IMG/VR virus record: IMGVR_UViG_3300005608_000006
Span: 1 to 61,109 of that record
Reading direction: 5' to 3' (one strand)
From: a virus
DNA: 61,109 nucleotides
In this document: piece by piece, positions 7,349 through 16,300 of the stretch
Layout of the letters: every line of letters begins with the position of its first letter
How positions within the stretch are numbered: position 1 is the first letter of the stretch
Position numbers and translations under genes: made by a program
Notes under the pieces: generated by a model
Told to the model about the DNA's origin: nothing
The model's input: only the letters and a program-made list of their open reading frames with translations
The model's database searches: none

Positions 7349-7363
7349 AAGTAATGATTACTT
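7349..7363. repeat. 15-bp palindrome between the 72-aa gene and PTOX
   Basis: AAGTAAT-G-ATTACTT is a perfect 7-bp inverted repeat around one base. It straddles the stop codon of the 72-residue gene in the 40-nt gap before PTOX. It could be an operator, a weak hairpin or chance. No T-tract follows it. Confidence 0.3.
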
Positions 7364-7576
7364 AATATTTGCACGACGATGTGCCCATGTTTGACCACTT
7401 GTAGATCCTTTACATGGGTTTATACAACCTTTACTTTGATATCCGTAATCTTCTAATGTATTGCAAACTAAACCTGCTAAATCATGTGGATCTCCTTCTT
7501 GTCCACTTGACCAATATAATTGTCCACCCAACCATTGTGCACCACAGGTGGGACAAGTTGATGTTAGCAGTTCCAT
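7358..7576 (-). CDS. Zinc-ribbon-like conserved cyanophage protein (72 aa)
   Basis: 72 residues. The N-terminus has CPTCGAQW (C8, C11), and further cysteines occur at VCNTLED (38) and CINPCKG (51, 55), a pattern consistent with one four-Cys zinc site. I recognise close relatives in many T4-like cyanophages, with no assigned role. The gene overlaps the end of the 434-residue gene by 13 nt and precedes PTOX by 40 nt. Confidence 0.82.
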   Translation of the reverse strand: MELLTSTCPTCGAQWLGGQLYWSSGQEGDPHDLAGLVCNTLEDYGYQSKGCINPCKGSTSGQTWAHRRANIK

Positions 7577-8868
7577 GCTCTGAGAGACTTAGATAGTCTA
7601 TCGTCGCCTGTATTATTAGATGGTTTCTGTCTCTTTCTCATGCCCTTCATTCTAGCACAGAAGGATGCCCTACGGGGGTTTCCAACTTTCTTGCTAGGTG
7701 CTTTAAGGTCAGATCCAGGATTTTCGCGTTCGTAACTTTTTCTGCCTTTTTCGTTGAGTCCTCCTGACTTATTTTTTCCTTCTTTTTTTGTCCATGCTGC
7801 TCCTTCTTCGACATTTTCAGTCTCCTCCTTCTTTACGCAACGGTTGTATTTCTTACCGAATAAAGTTTGTGAGCCTTTCTTTTCATAACCTTTCCAACAT
7901 TTCATACTTTTTTCTTGAAACTCTTGGAATGAGAGATTACCTTCAAATTCTTCTTTCTTACTTTTGTTTCCCCAATTCTTTGCTCCCACTTTTCGGCATT
8001 TGACAAGTGCACCGCTTGCATAAGCACTTGGCCAAACTGAATAACGAGACTTGACCTTGTGATAACAAGCGTCTTTTTTACCTTCTGTTTGTATTTGTTG
8101 TGTAGATTCGGTTTTCACGTTGATTGCTTTCCCTTTTCTATCAGGATTCGGATCTTTTTTATTTTTACGACGGAAGGCTGCGTCTTCTTCCTTTTTATTT
8201 AGGTTTCTCTTCATTTTAGAGGAACCGCATTTAGGTTTTGTTGTTTGTCCTGGTTGTTTTGCACAGGGTTTTCCTGCATATTTCCCACCCAACTGAACCC
8301 AACCAGGGGTGCCATCAGAAGAGCGACTCTTAGAAAACCAGTCACGCAAAGAACTATCACCACTCTTGGATTTTTCATTAATTGAACCATGTCCCAAGTT
8401 CTTTTCTTTTTCTTTTCCTCTGATTTTTTGAATAGCATTGACTCTCATAATAGTTTCAACGTTGTGTTTGTGAGGTTTTTCTACAGTACTCACTTTTTCT
8501 TTCATAGCAAGTTTAGTTGCTATAGCATATTTAACATTTTTATCACCATACCTTTTCTTCATATCTCTTGAACTTATAGCATCAGCAATTTCATCACGTT
8601 TCTTTATTTGTTTCTTAGTCATTACACCTTCACTCATGCCACCTCCCCCAGAATCACCACCAGAACCACTATTATTACTATTAGAGTCACCGTTACTACC
8701 ATTAGAGATTCCTGATTCTTCTGCTGCATCCTCTTGTTCAGATTTTGTAGCATCCTTTACAGAATATTTATCCCATAACCTACCACCATATGCACATTGT
8801 TTACGACTTTCTTTTTTACAACAAAGTCTACAATATCTTTTTTCTTGACCAGGTGTTTTAACGGTCAT
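7564..8868 (-). CDS. Lysine-rich multidomain protein (DUF5872/DUF6321-like)
   Basis: 434 residues, strongly basic, built from separate modules. Residues 13-25 hold a Cys cluster (CRLCCKKESRKQC). Residues 52-80 are a Gly/Ser/Asn linker. Near 173-250 is a Cys-containing lysine-rich module (SLRDWFSKSRSSDGTPGWV, then GKPCAKQ, PKCGSSK). Near 268-305 is a DUF5872-like module (DACYHKVKSRYSVWPSAYAS, then GALVKCRKVGAKNWG). The last 80 residues look like DUF6321 (AAWTKKEGKNKSGGLNEKGR, then RRASFCARMKG and a terminal WNC). Such modules recur in cyanophages and giant viruses, without known function; nucleic-acid binding is inferred from charge only. The start overlaps the upstream stop (TGATG). Confidence 0.85.
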   Translation of the reverse strand: MTVKTPGQEKRYCRLCCKKESRKQCAYGGRLWDKYSVKDATKSEQEDAAEESGISNGSNGDSNSNNSGSGGDSGGGGMSEGVMTKKQIKKRDEIADAISSRDMKKRYGDKNVKYAIATKLAMKEKVSTVEKPHKHNVETIMRVNAIQKIRGKEKEKNLGHGSINEKSKSGDSSLRDWFSKSRSSDGTPGWVQLGGKYAGKPCAKQPGQTTKPKCGSSKMKRNLNKKEEDAAFRRKNKKDPNPDRKGKAINVKTESTQQIQTEGKKDACYHKVKSRYSVWPSAYASGALVKCRKVGAKNWGNKSKKEEFEGNLSFQEFQEKSMKCWKGYEKKGSQTLFGKKYNRCVKKEETENVEEGAAWTKKEGKNKSGGLNEKGRKSYERENPGSDLKAPSKKVGNPRRASFCARMKGMRKRQKPSNNTGDDRLSKSLRAWNC

Positions 8869-9596
8869 CAGTTATAATGATAGGATGGTTTTGTAGTTTT
8901 CTTTGGTAACTTGCCACTTCTGACTTTACTACCCGAAGTTGAGCCAGCACCCGTAGGGTGTGAACCTGCTCTGGATTTACCGAGAGAGATGGACTTATCT
9001 TTACTTCCTTTTTCAGTTGTGTGGAGTTTTGCAGGTTTGTTTTTATCTTTTGTAATGACAGACTCTTGACCATGCTTTCTGCCAAGACGACGCATGACCT
9101 TGCCGAAACGACGCTTGGACATTTTATCGGGTTTTGAGGTTTGATAAGAGACTTCACGACCTGTTCCTTCACCTGATGAATATTTATATTCTCCTACTCC
9201 TTTTTTATATCCTATTCCTTTTTTCTTTAAATCTTTTTCTAACCCTTTACGAGATGAACGATTCTTTGATTCATCACTACCTCTGTCTGCAGAGATGTGA
9301 CCAGTTACATTCTTTTTAGACTTAGAAAGCATCCTAGCAGTAGGATTACCTTCGACTAAATTGATAAAATCTTTATAGTACATAACCTTTAATTGATCTT
9401 GTAAAGCAAGTTTATTAGCAGTAAGTGTCATAACTTCTTTATCACGCTTACCATATAGTCTTTTGAATCTATGACTACTCTTATTCTTCATACCACGGAT
9501 AATTCTTTCTGCCTCTTGATTGACAGGACCAAGTTGAGAAGCCCCAAATCCTTGAGGCTTTTCTCTACCTAAATCTTTTTTCCGTTCGTTTAACAT
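8868..9596 (-). CDS. Basic hypothetical protein (242 aa), possibly DUF3293-like at the C-terminus
   Basis: 242 residues, very Lys/Arg-rich. Residues 38-85 are helical. Around 98 there is a GHISADRGSDESK stretch, followed by GLEKDLKKKGIGYKKGVGEY and then RFGKVMRRLGRKHGQESVIT. The order 'basic helix, GIGYKK, EY, then RKHGQESVI' resembles the DUF3293 pattern, where a (H/F)GQ(E/D)S(V/A) motif ends the domain; this assignment is tentative. The C-terminus is a low-complexity Ser/Gly/Lys tail. It is coupled on both sides (TAATG upstream, TGATG downstream), so it and the 434-residue protein are probably co-translated. Confidence 0.8.
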   Translation of the reverse strand: MLNERKKDLGREKPQGFGASQLGPVNQEAERIIRGMKNKSSHRFKRLYGKRDKEVMTLTANKLALQDQLKVMYYKDFINLVEGNPTARMLSKSKKNVTGHISADRGSDESKNRSSRKGLEKDLKKKGIGYKKGVGEYKYSSGEGTGREVSYQTSKPDKMSKRRFGKVMRRLGRKHGQESVITKDKNKPAKLHTTEKGSKDKSISLGKSRAGSHPTGAGSTSGSKVRSGKLPKKTTKPSYHYN

Positions 9597-10135
9597 TAGC
9601 CACCGACGACTTGAATTTCTTCAACGACGATTGCTCCAGAACCTGCAGTGATTTTAACTGCACGCTTTACTACTGCTTGACTACCAGAGTATGCATAAGT
9701 GTAATCAGCAGGTGCACTAGATGAATCGATATCAGTACTAATAGTACTACCTGTTACAGCAGTAACTTTTTTACCTGCTGTTCCTGCAGATAAGAAGTTA
9801 GAGTTTATGGCAGGTGATGTAGAATCATCTTCTACAGCAATGAAATCATCAACTGAGAATGGGTGTGTATCTGCTCTTTGTCCTAGATGAACTCCGAGTG
9901 TATAATCAGCAGTGCTATCATCTACTGCTTTTACAATTCTTGCTTGACCAGGTTTTGCTCCTGATTTAAGGAGGAGTGCTTCATTCTGAACTAATGTGAT
10001 AGCAGGTCCACCATTAAATGATACTGTAGATGCTGCTGCTGTTGCAAGAACTCTATAATATCCTGTTTGTACTACTTGATATTCTGTTGCTGATCCAGAG
10101 ATAGCATTAGTACTTAATACTTTTAATACGGGCAT
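9596..10135 (-). CDS. Hypothetical protein, possibly a virion component (179 aa)
   Basis: 179 residues with a Ser/Thr/Ala/Val-rich, beta-rich composition like the fibre and baseplate proteins in this window (VSFNGGPAITLVQNEALLLK). It lacks charged clusters and has no catalytic motif. A GATAAATA late-promoter motif about 30 nt upstream, inside the end of gp16, suggests late expression and fits a structural role. It ends in a TAATG overlap with the 242-residue gene. I recognise it only as a cyanophage-type hypothetical protein. Confidence 0.82.
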   Translation of the reverse strand: MPVLKVLSTNAISGSATEYQVVQTGYYRVLATAAASTVSFNGGPAITLVQNEALLLKSGAKPGQARIVKAVDDSTADYTLGVHLGQRADTHPFSVDDFIAVEDDSTSPAINSNFLSAGTAGKKVTAVTGSTISTDIDSSSAPADYTYAYSGSQAVVKRAVKITAGSGAIVVEEIQVVGG

Positions 10136-10147
10136 TGTCGTGTCGTG

Positions 10148-10579
10148 TTATTTCGTGTCCTTTTTATTTATCTCTTTTTGTTGCTTTAACATCTTTTGTA
10201 AATCTGCAGTGCTACCAATGAACATTGTATTGTTTACAGTAGATGGTGAATTCTTCTTTTCATCTTCATCTAGATCTTTCATTTTTTTCTGAAGATCAAT
10301 AAGTTTATCTGCTACATCTCCAACGTTTTTAATTAATTGACCTGCAACTTCATATGCACGAGGATGATCTGATGCTTGTGCTACTTCTAATATACCATCT
10401 ACTGCCTCTTGTCCTTTCATTACTAAATTATGTAACTGAGCACGAGACATCTCATAATCCTGTTGTATATCAGGACTATCAGTTTTCTTTAATTTTGGTT
10501 TAACGCTTTCAACGTGCTTTGCTAGTTCTGAAGGTTCATTACCAAAAGCATCATTTAAACCATCGTAAGGATTTGCCAT
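10148..10579 (-). CDS. gp16: Terminase small subunit gp16
   Basis: 143 residues; T4 gp16 has 164. The central helical core (DYEMSRAQLHNLVMKGQEAV, then EVAQASDHPRAYEVAGQLIK) matches the T4 gp16 family, which forms a ring that recognises DNA and stimulates the gp17 ATPase. The C-terminus (STADLQKMLKQQ) is also typical. Its ATG overlaps the gp15 stop (TAATG). Unlike in T4, gp17 is not adjacent; an accessory block of about 5.7 kb separates them. Confidence 0.93.
   Translation of the reverse strand: MANPYDGLNDAFGNEPSELAKHVESVKPKLKKTDSPDIQQDYEMSRAQLHNLVMKGQEAVDGILEVAQASDHPRAYEVAGQLIKNVGDVADKLIDLQKKMKDLDEDEKKNSPSTVNNTMFIGSTADLQKMLKQQKEINKKDTK
10165..10172 (-). promoter_or_regulatory. Probable late promoter GATAAATA inside the gp16 3' end
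   Basis: GATAAATA on the minus strand, 29 nt before the ATG of the 179-residue gene. It fits the NATAAATA cyanophage late motif and would start transcription of the block between gp16 and gp17. It lies within coding sequence, so chance is possible. Confidence 0.45.
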
Positions 10580-11610
10580 TAGATTGCGTCATCGTTACCT
10601 GATACAGGATTACGTTTCTTTTGATCTGTGAACTCAGAATATAATTCACCAAATCCAAAGTCATCATCAGATTCTAGTAGATCATCATCTGCACTATCGA
10701 TCAATAATACGTTAGCACCTGCAGCAGCTGCTGCTTTAGTAGTTGAATTATATCCTCTAGTAACTGTAAGATTATTACCATTTATATTAGTTACATGCAT
10801 AACCTCAGATCCAATTTGAATCTCTTGCCATTGTGCAATACCTGATGCACTAGCAACTGTTATTAGTCTATCATTATCATCAATAAGATTCGCTAATGTA
10901 GTTACTGCAACACCATCTCTATCAACAAGTGATTTTGGAGTTGCTTGATAACGAACATTTCTTGGTGCTGATACTGTATTTGTATCTGCGTATATATCTG
11001 TGATTGCCTTCTTGATAACTTTCTGTTCTGTAACAGGACCGTATAGGAAGGTTTTAGTTGAGAATCTTAGGGTGTATATTATTGCTCTTCTAGTAGCAAA
11101 GTCTCCTTCGTAACTATCTTCGTAATCAATATTTTGTAAGACAACAGGAACATCCTTTGTCTCATTCATTGTAGGTAATAACTTAACTGATAGATTATAA
11201 TGAGGTTGAAAGAATGGTAAAATCTGTTCTAAAATTTGAAGACCATCTTCTTGGTTTTTAGAAATTATTGCTAATTCAAAATCAATATTATAAGGAACTG
11301 GCATGAATACATTAGAGTTCTTAGTACCTGATTTTGGTATTTTTATTTTTTGAGTAGGAGCAACTTTTCTAGTAGAATCATATGTAATACTTACAATCTC
11401 AAAACCAATTCTAGGTAAAGTAATCTGAACTCTTTTATTGGTTGGATCTGGAACAGCATCTAGTCTTGCTAAGAATTTTTGTTTAGGACCATATGCCAAA
11501 GGCACTTTCATAACCTCGTCATTACGACGAAGCTCAATATTATTAAACAACGTTCCAAAAGCAACGATTGTTTTTCTAAAAATTTCGTGATAAGAATAAG
11601 TGCCTAACAT
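10579..11610 (-). CDS. gp15: Tail completion and sheath stabiliser protein gp15
   Basis: 343 residues; T4 gp15 has 272. Residues 1-200 are the conserved core (YSYHEIFRKTIVAFGTLFNN, VPLAYGPKQKFLARLDAVPD, ITLPRIGFEI, MPVPYNIDFELAIISKNQED). In T4 the hexamer caps the tail and connects to the neck. Residues of about 235-305 are an extra module (QEIQIGSEVMHVTNINGNNL, then TVTRGYNST) also seen in the fibre and baseplate proteins of this window, which accounts for the extra length. The C-terminus is acidic. It lies between gp14 (3-bp gap) and gp16 (1-nt overlap). Confidence 0.95.
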   Translation of the reverse strand: MLGTYSYHEIFRKTIVAFGTLFNNIELRRNDEVMKVPLAYGPKQKFLARLDAVPDPTNKRVQITLPRIGFEIVSITYDSTRKVAPTQKIKIPKSGTKNSNVFMPVPYNIDFELAIISKNQEDGLQILEQILPFFQPHYNLSVKLLPTMNETKDVPVVLQNIDYEDSYEGDFATRRAIIYTLRFSTKTFLYGPVTEQKVIKKAITDIYADTNTVSAPRNVRYQATPKSLVDRDGVAVTTLANLIDDNDRLITVASASGIAQWQEIQIGSEVMHVTNINGNNLTVTRGYNSTTKAAAAAGANVLLIDSADDDLLESDDDFGFGELYSEFTDQKKRNPVSGNDDAI

Positions 11611-11612
11611 GC

Positions 11613-12545
11613 TTAAATTGTAGTATCATTAGTAGAACCAACAGTTCCAAATGGATTTGATTCAGTGAAGTCAATAATATCATCATCAGCAGTCTCAAAG
11701 ACAAAGTTCTGATCGATAGTATCTTCTGTATTAACGTTATTTAGGGTATTATATGATGCAGATGTCCAAGCAGCACCTGAGGTCTGTCCTGTGACCGTCT
11801 CAGGGATCGTAAAGATGCCACTCCTATTGAATACCTGTAACTGTCTATTAGAGGAATCCCATGCCTTAACCTCTGCAGTTACATTAGATGCTCCACCTGC
11901 AACTATCTCACCAACTGTGAAATCACCAGTGCCTCCAGTAGCAAAGTTAACTGTAATAGCATTAGCAAAGGCAACTTCAACTGCATCGATCTCTGCGATT
12001 CCTGTGTCGATGTCTTCGTCGCTGTACTCGAATAGTTCACATTGAACTTCCCAAACATAACCTTTTCCTAATTGATAAAATGGTCTTTCTGCTTCTACAA
12101 ATTTAATTTCAAACAAATGCTTTGTTACAGGAAACCAAATTAGATCCCCTTCATTGGGTCGTCCTTCGACATTAAGGACTTCAAGATCATCAACCTTTTC
12201 TTTAAATTTTTCACGGGAGAAAATAAAAGTTGTCTTGTCTTCGATACGGACTCCAAATTTGCTAAGTAACTCACCTTGTCCTTCCCATCCTTCAACATTA
12301 TTGACATATGCTCTAATCGCTCTCGCACTATCGAATTGCGAATCCGAGTCCTCCCCAAAGACCGTATCTTTGTTGACAATCGTTCTCGGAACATAGTAAA
12401 TGTCTTGCCCATAAATTTCAATAGTTTCAACTAATAAGTTTTCAAAAAATTTTTGTTCTTGAGCAGAACCGTTTAATTGTAAACGTGAACTACTACTATA
12501 GTTAGACTGGTTGTAGTCTTGTGCTGGTGAGTTGGATATAGCCAT
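11613..12545 (-). CDS. gp14: Neck protein gp14
   Basis: 310 residues; T4 gp14 has 256. The conserved core is 30-180 (FFENLLVETIEIYGQDIYYV, then PRTIVNKDTVFGED, RPNEGDLIWFPV, PFYQLGKGYVWEVQCELFEY), followed by the usual EDIDTGI segment. With gp13 it forms the head-tail connector. Residues of about 205-265 hold an inserted module (GEIVAGGASNVTAEVKAW up to PETVTGQTSGAAW) related to modules in gp8, the fibres and the giant protein. The C-terminal FETADDDIIDFTESNPFG segment is conserved in phage gp14. Confidence 0.95.
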   Translation of the reverse strand: MAISNSPAQDYNQSNYSSSSRLQLNGSAQEQKFFENLLVETIEIYGQDIYYVPRTIVNKDTVFGEDSDSQFDSARAIRAYVNNVEGWEGQGELLSKFGVRIEDKTTFIFSREKFKEKVDDLEVLNVEGRPNEGDLIWFPVTKHLFEIKFVEAERPFYQLGKGYVWEVQCELFEYSDEDIDTGIAEIDAVEVAFANAITVNFATGGTGDFTVGEIVAGGASNVTAEVKAWDSSNRQLQVFNRSGIFTIPETVTGQTSGAAWTSASYNTLNNVNTEDTIDQNFVFETADDDIIDFTESNPFGTVGSTNDTTI

Positions 12546-12551
12546 TAGTGA

Positions 12552-13358
12552 TTACCCCACTAAGTCTAAAGGAGGAAGTTCGTAGGTCTTACGAAGTGTC
12601 TCTTCAAGATCTTTTTTAAATTGACTAGCATCTTCTAGAATTCTACGACCGTTAAGTGTAACACCACCTAACATTTGAATCCCATCATACTTACTTAGGT
12701 TCCTTCCCCATTGCTGCATGAATAATGCTTCAACATAATCCTTTAACCAATTATCATTAAACATACTTGTAAATGTAACTGGATCTTGTCTTAAAGACAT
12801 TTCAACTAATAAGAAATCACCTGCTGTTAAATCTGCCCAATCCATATCAAGATATAATCTACCTTGATGTTCATTAAATCTTACTCTACGATCTCTTTGT
12901 GAGTTAGTAACCCAATCAAGAGTTTCAAGATACTGTGAAGTTAAGAAGTAATGTAAAATATGTCCATGCGTCATAGCATAGATATCATTTAAAAATATTT
13001 GATATTTAATATTGAAAATATTACCTGGCACAATACTAGATGCACCAATCTGTGAATACACATGATTGACTCCTAAAGTACCTGGTGGTAAATCAACATA
13101 ATTATTTGCTTCATACCATGCTGAAGAACCTGCTTGAGTAGTTCCTTGTGCAGCAGTCTTGATAGCGTCTGTAACCTCTATCTTCATAAAGGTTTTGTAA
13201 CTACCATTGTAATGATACTCTTGGTAGTAATCTATTGCTTCTTCAATTAGATCATCTAATTGTTCTGTAGCAACGTTAATGTCTATCGTAGGATATCCTA
13301 ATCTACGAAGAGCATAGTCTTTTAGTTCTGTTTTAGAAGCTGGTTTAGTAGCAGACAT
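12552..13358 (-). CDS. gp13: Neck protein gp13
   Basis: 268 residues; T4 gp13 has 309. The opening (KTELKDYALRRLGYPTIDIN, then EQLDDLIEEAIDYYQEYHYN) and the C-terminal YVEALFMQQWGRNLSKYDGI segment are the standard signature of cyanophage gp13. The protein acts with gp14 at the neck to let heads join tails. It lies 6 bp after the fibre gene and 6 bp before gp14, so all are probably read from one late transcript. Confidence 0.95.
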   Translation of the reverse strand: MSATKPASKTELKDYALRRLGYPTIDINVATEQLDDLIEEAIDYYQEYHYNGSYKTFMKIEVTDAIKTAAQGTTQAGSSAWYEANNYVDLPPGTLGVNHVYSQIGASSIVPGNIFNIKYQIFLNDIYAMTHGHILHYFLTSQYLETLDWVTNSQRDRRVRFNEHQGRLYLDMDWADLTAGDFLLVEMSLRQDPVTFTSMFNDNWLKDYVEALFMQQWGRNLSKYDGIQMLGGVTLNGRRILEDASQFKKDLEETLRKTYELPPLDLVG

Positions 13359-13364
13359 TTGTTA

Positions 13365-16300
13365 TTAACTGAATGAATTAATAGTCAAGGCAGAAACATC
13401 ATTAGCAGCGACAGTTTCTCCTTTTTTGAAGAATCCATCAACATTATCAACGGTAATTTGATTAGTTCCAAGAGCAGTGATAGTTCCAGTAGTTCCACTG
13501 GTTGCTCCTGTGACAGTTGATCCGACTTCCATTGTTGTAATGTCAGAGAGTGCTAATGTTGCATTAGTTGCAACGGTAGCGATATCAACTGTTGCACCAT
13601 TACCATGAATTGCAGAAACAGGTATAGTAGCACTGTTTCCATGTATAGCGGATACTGGAAGTTGTGCTCCATTTCCATGAATTGCTGTTACATCAAATGT
13701 AAGAGCAGCAGCACCGCCACCACCAAGTTGTGCATCTAAAACAGTGACTGTTTCATTGACAATGAATCCAGATCCATCATCTGTGACGGTAACAGAATCA
13801 ACAGTTCCACCAGTGCCAATCACAACGGTGAATGTTGCGTTAGCACCAGATGCTTGAGTAGAATAATTAGATGTTCCTAAGTTATAAGTGCCAGGAGTTC
13901 TTGCTGCATCAGTTGCACCAAAGTTACCTACAGTCTTAATTCCAGAAGCATTAGCATTAACAATAGTTATAACTTCAGATGCTGCATATCCAGATCCATC
14001 GTTATTAATCGTTGCTCCTGTTATAACACCATTTGAAGTTGTAATATCAAGAGTTAATCCAGTTCCTGATCCAGATGATTGTGTAGTAATAGCAGTTCCG
14101 TTTGCATATCCTGTACCTGCATCACTGAACGAACCAAGAGTATTAACACCAGTTGCGTTTGCATTTGTGATAGTTAGAACTTCACTAGCAGCATATCCAG
14201 ATCCTGCAGCATTAAGAGCGACAGCTGTAAGTTGACCATCTGCATTAACAGTAAGATCAACGGTTGCACCAGTTCCAGATCCACTTGAAGAAGTGGCGAC
14301 TCCTGTCAATGCTGAGTATCCAGTACCAGCAGCACTAATAGAACCTAAAGTCTTAATATTGGTTGCGTTTGCGTTAACAATAGTTACTGTGTCACTAGCA
14401 GAGAATCCAGTTCCACCAGCATTGATAACAATGTTTGTAAGGACACCAGCATTTGCTGTAATATCAGCAGTCATTCCAGATCCATTTCCTCCAGTAACTG
14501 CAATTCCAGTTCCACTAACATATCCAGTTCCACCAACGATAGATGCTAAGTTAAGTGTTAGTGCTTTACCTGCATTTGCGTTCGTAATTGTAACTGTATC
14601 TGTAATTAGATAATCAGATCCACCTGAGGATACTGCAGCATCAGTAATGTTTCCATTGCCATCAACTGTAGTTGTTACAGTTAATCCAGATCCACCACTA
14701 GCAGCACCAGAAGTTGCAACTCCACTAGCAGCAGAGAATCCTCCTCCACCACCATTAGAAACAGATGTTAAAACAACAGCACCTGGTGTAGGATCTCCAG
14801 AAAGATTAAGTGTAAGAGTTGTAGATGTTGCAAGGTTATTAAGCATTGCACTTAACTGTTCAAATGCATGGTCAAGTTTTGTCTGAACTCTTGCTTCTGT
14901 AAAGTATAATTGTGCTGATCCTTCAGCTAAATCATCTGTAGTATGATTAGCAAGATTTGCTGCTTGAGTTGCAGTTCCAGTAACATTACCTTGAACATTA
15001 CCAACAAGAGTATTAGTGAGGGCTATATCGTCAACGTAAAGAGCTGACCATTTCTTACTACTTTGACCAAGATTTCTAGTTGAATCTGTATCAGGATTTA
15101 TATTTCTTGCTACAGTAATAGATGATAAAAGATTACCTGTGAGATCTCCTACTACATTACCAGTCATGGTATCAATAGCTGCAGCATCAGCATGGATATT
15201 AGACCATTGTTTGCTTGAAGTTCCTAAAGTACTTGCTGAATCTACAGCAGGTTGGATATTATTTGAAACAGTAATAGATGCTGTCAAATTACCGTCTACG
15301 TTTCCAACTAGGTTACCTGTAGTAGTAGTAATAGCTGCAGCGTCAGCGTAAATGTTTGACCATTTACTGCTTGAAGATCCTAAAGTGCTAGCTGAATCTA
15401 CAGAAGGTCGGATATTATTTGAAAGAGTGATGCTAGCTGTTAAGTTACCATCTACGTTTCCAACTAGGTTACCTGTAGTAGTAGTAATAGCTGCAGCATC
15501 AGCATGGATATTAGACCATTTTTTACTTGAAGATCCTAAAGTGCTTGCAGAATCATTAACAGGTCGGATATTATTTGAAGTAGTAATAGATGCTGTTAAG
15601 TTACCTTCTACATTACCAATTACATTACCAGTCATGGTATCAATGGCAGCAGCGTCAGCGTGAATGTTTGACCATTGTTTACTTGAAGATCCTAAAGTGC
15701 TAGTTGAATTTAAAGCAGGTTGGATGTTATTAGAAACAGTAATAGATGCTGTTAAATTACCTTCCACGTTTCCAATTACATTACCAGTCATGGTATCAAT
15801 AGCTGCAGCATCAGCATGGATATTAGACCATTGTTTACTTGAAGATCCTAATACACTTGCTGAATCTGAAGCAGGTTCTATATTATTTGAAACAGTAGTG
15901 GTTGCTGTTAAATTACCTTCTACGTTTCCAACGAGGTTACCTGTAACAACGTCAATAGCAGCAGCGTCAGCATGAATATTAGCCCATTGTTTACTTGAAG
16001 ATCCTAATACACTTGTTGAATCTGCAGCAGGTTGGATATTATTTGAAACAGTAGTGGTTGCTGAAAGATTACCTGTTAAAGAAGTAGCAGTAATTACATT
16101 TGCAGAAAAATCACCAGATGCGTCTCTTAAGACGAGGTTGTTTGCAGCACTAGAAGATGCACTAGCAACGTTAATTGTAGTATTACCAGAAACACCATCA
16201 GCATTAGTAAGAGTAATTCCAGACGATGCGGTGACTTCGAGAGTTCTTTGGGCATAAGTTCCAGTTCCTGTTCTTACAACATAACCAGTTCCAGACATAG

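Noticed and set aside
8858-9172. 104-codon minus-strand ORF overlapping the 242-aa gene
   Set aside because: A different frame of the same region; the 242-residue frame has coupled starts and stops on both sides and a recognisable composition.
12140-12430. 96-codon minus-strand ORF
   Set aside because: Alternate frame within gp14, whose protein is clearly recognisable.
15139-15975. Successive plus-strand ORFs of about 70-103 codons
   Set aside because: They are mirror frames of the 156-bp fibre repeats; ends recur with the repeat period and no ribosome sites accompany them.
14976-16070. Regularly spaced repeats as a CRISPR array
   Set aside because: Units are 156 bp, contiguous and coding; there are no short repeats with unique spacers.
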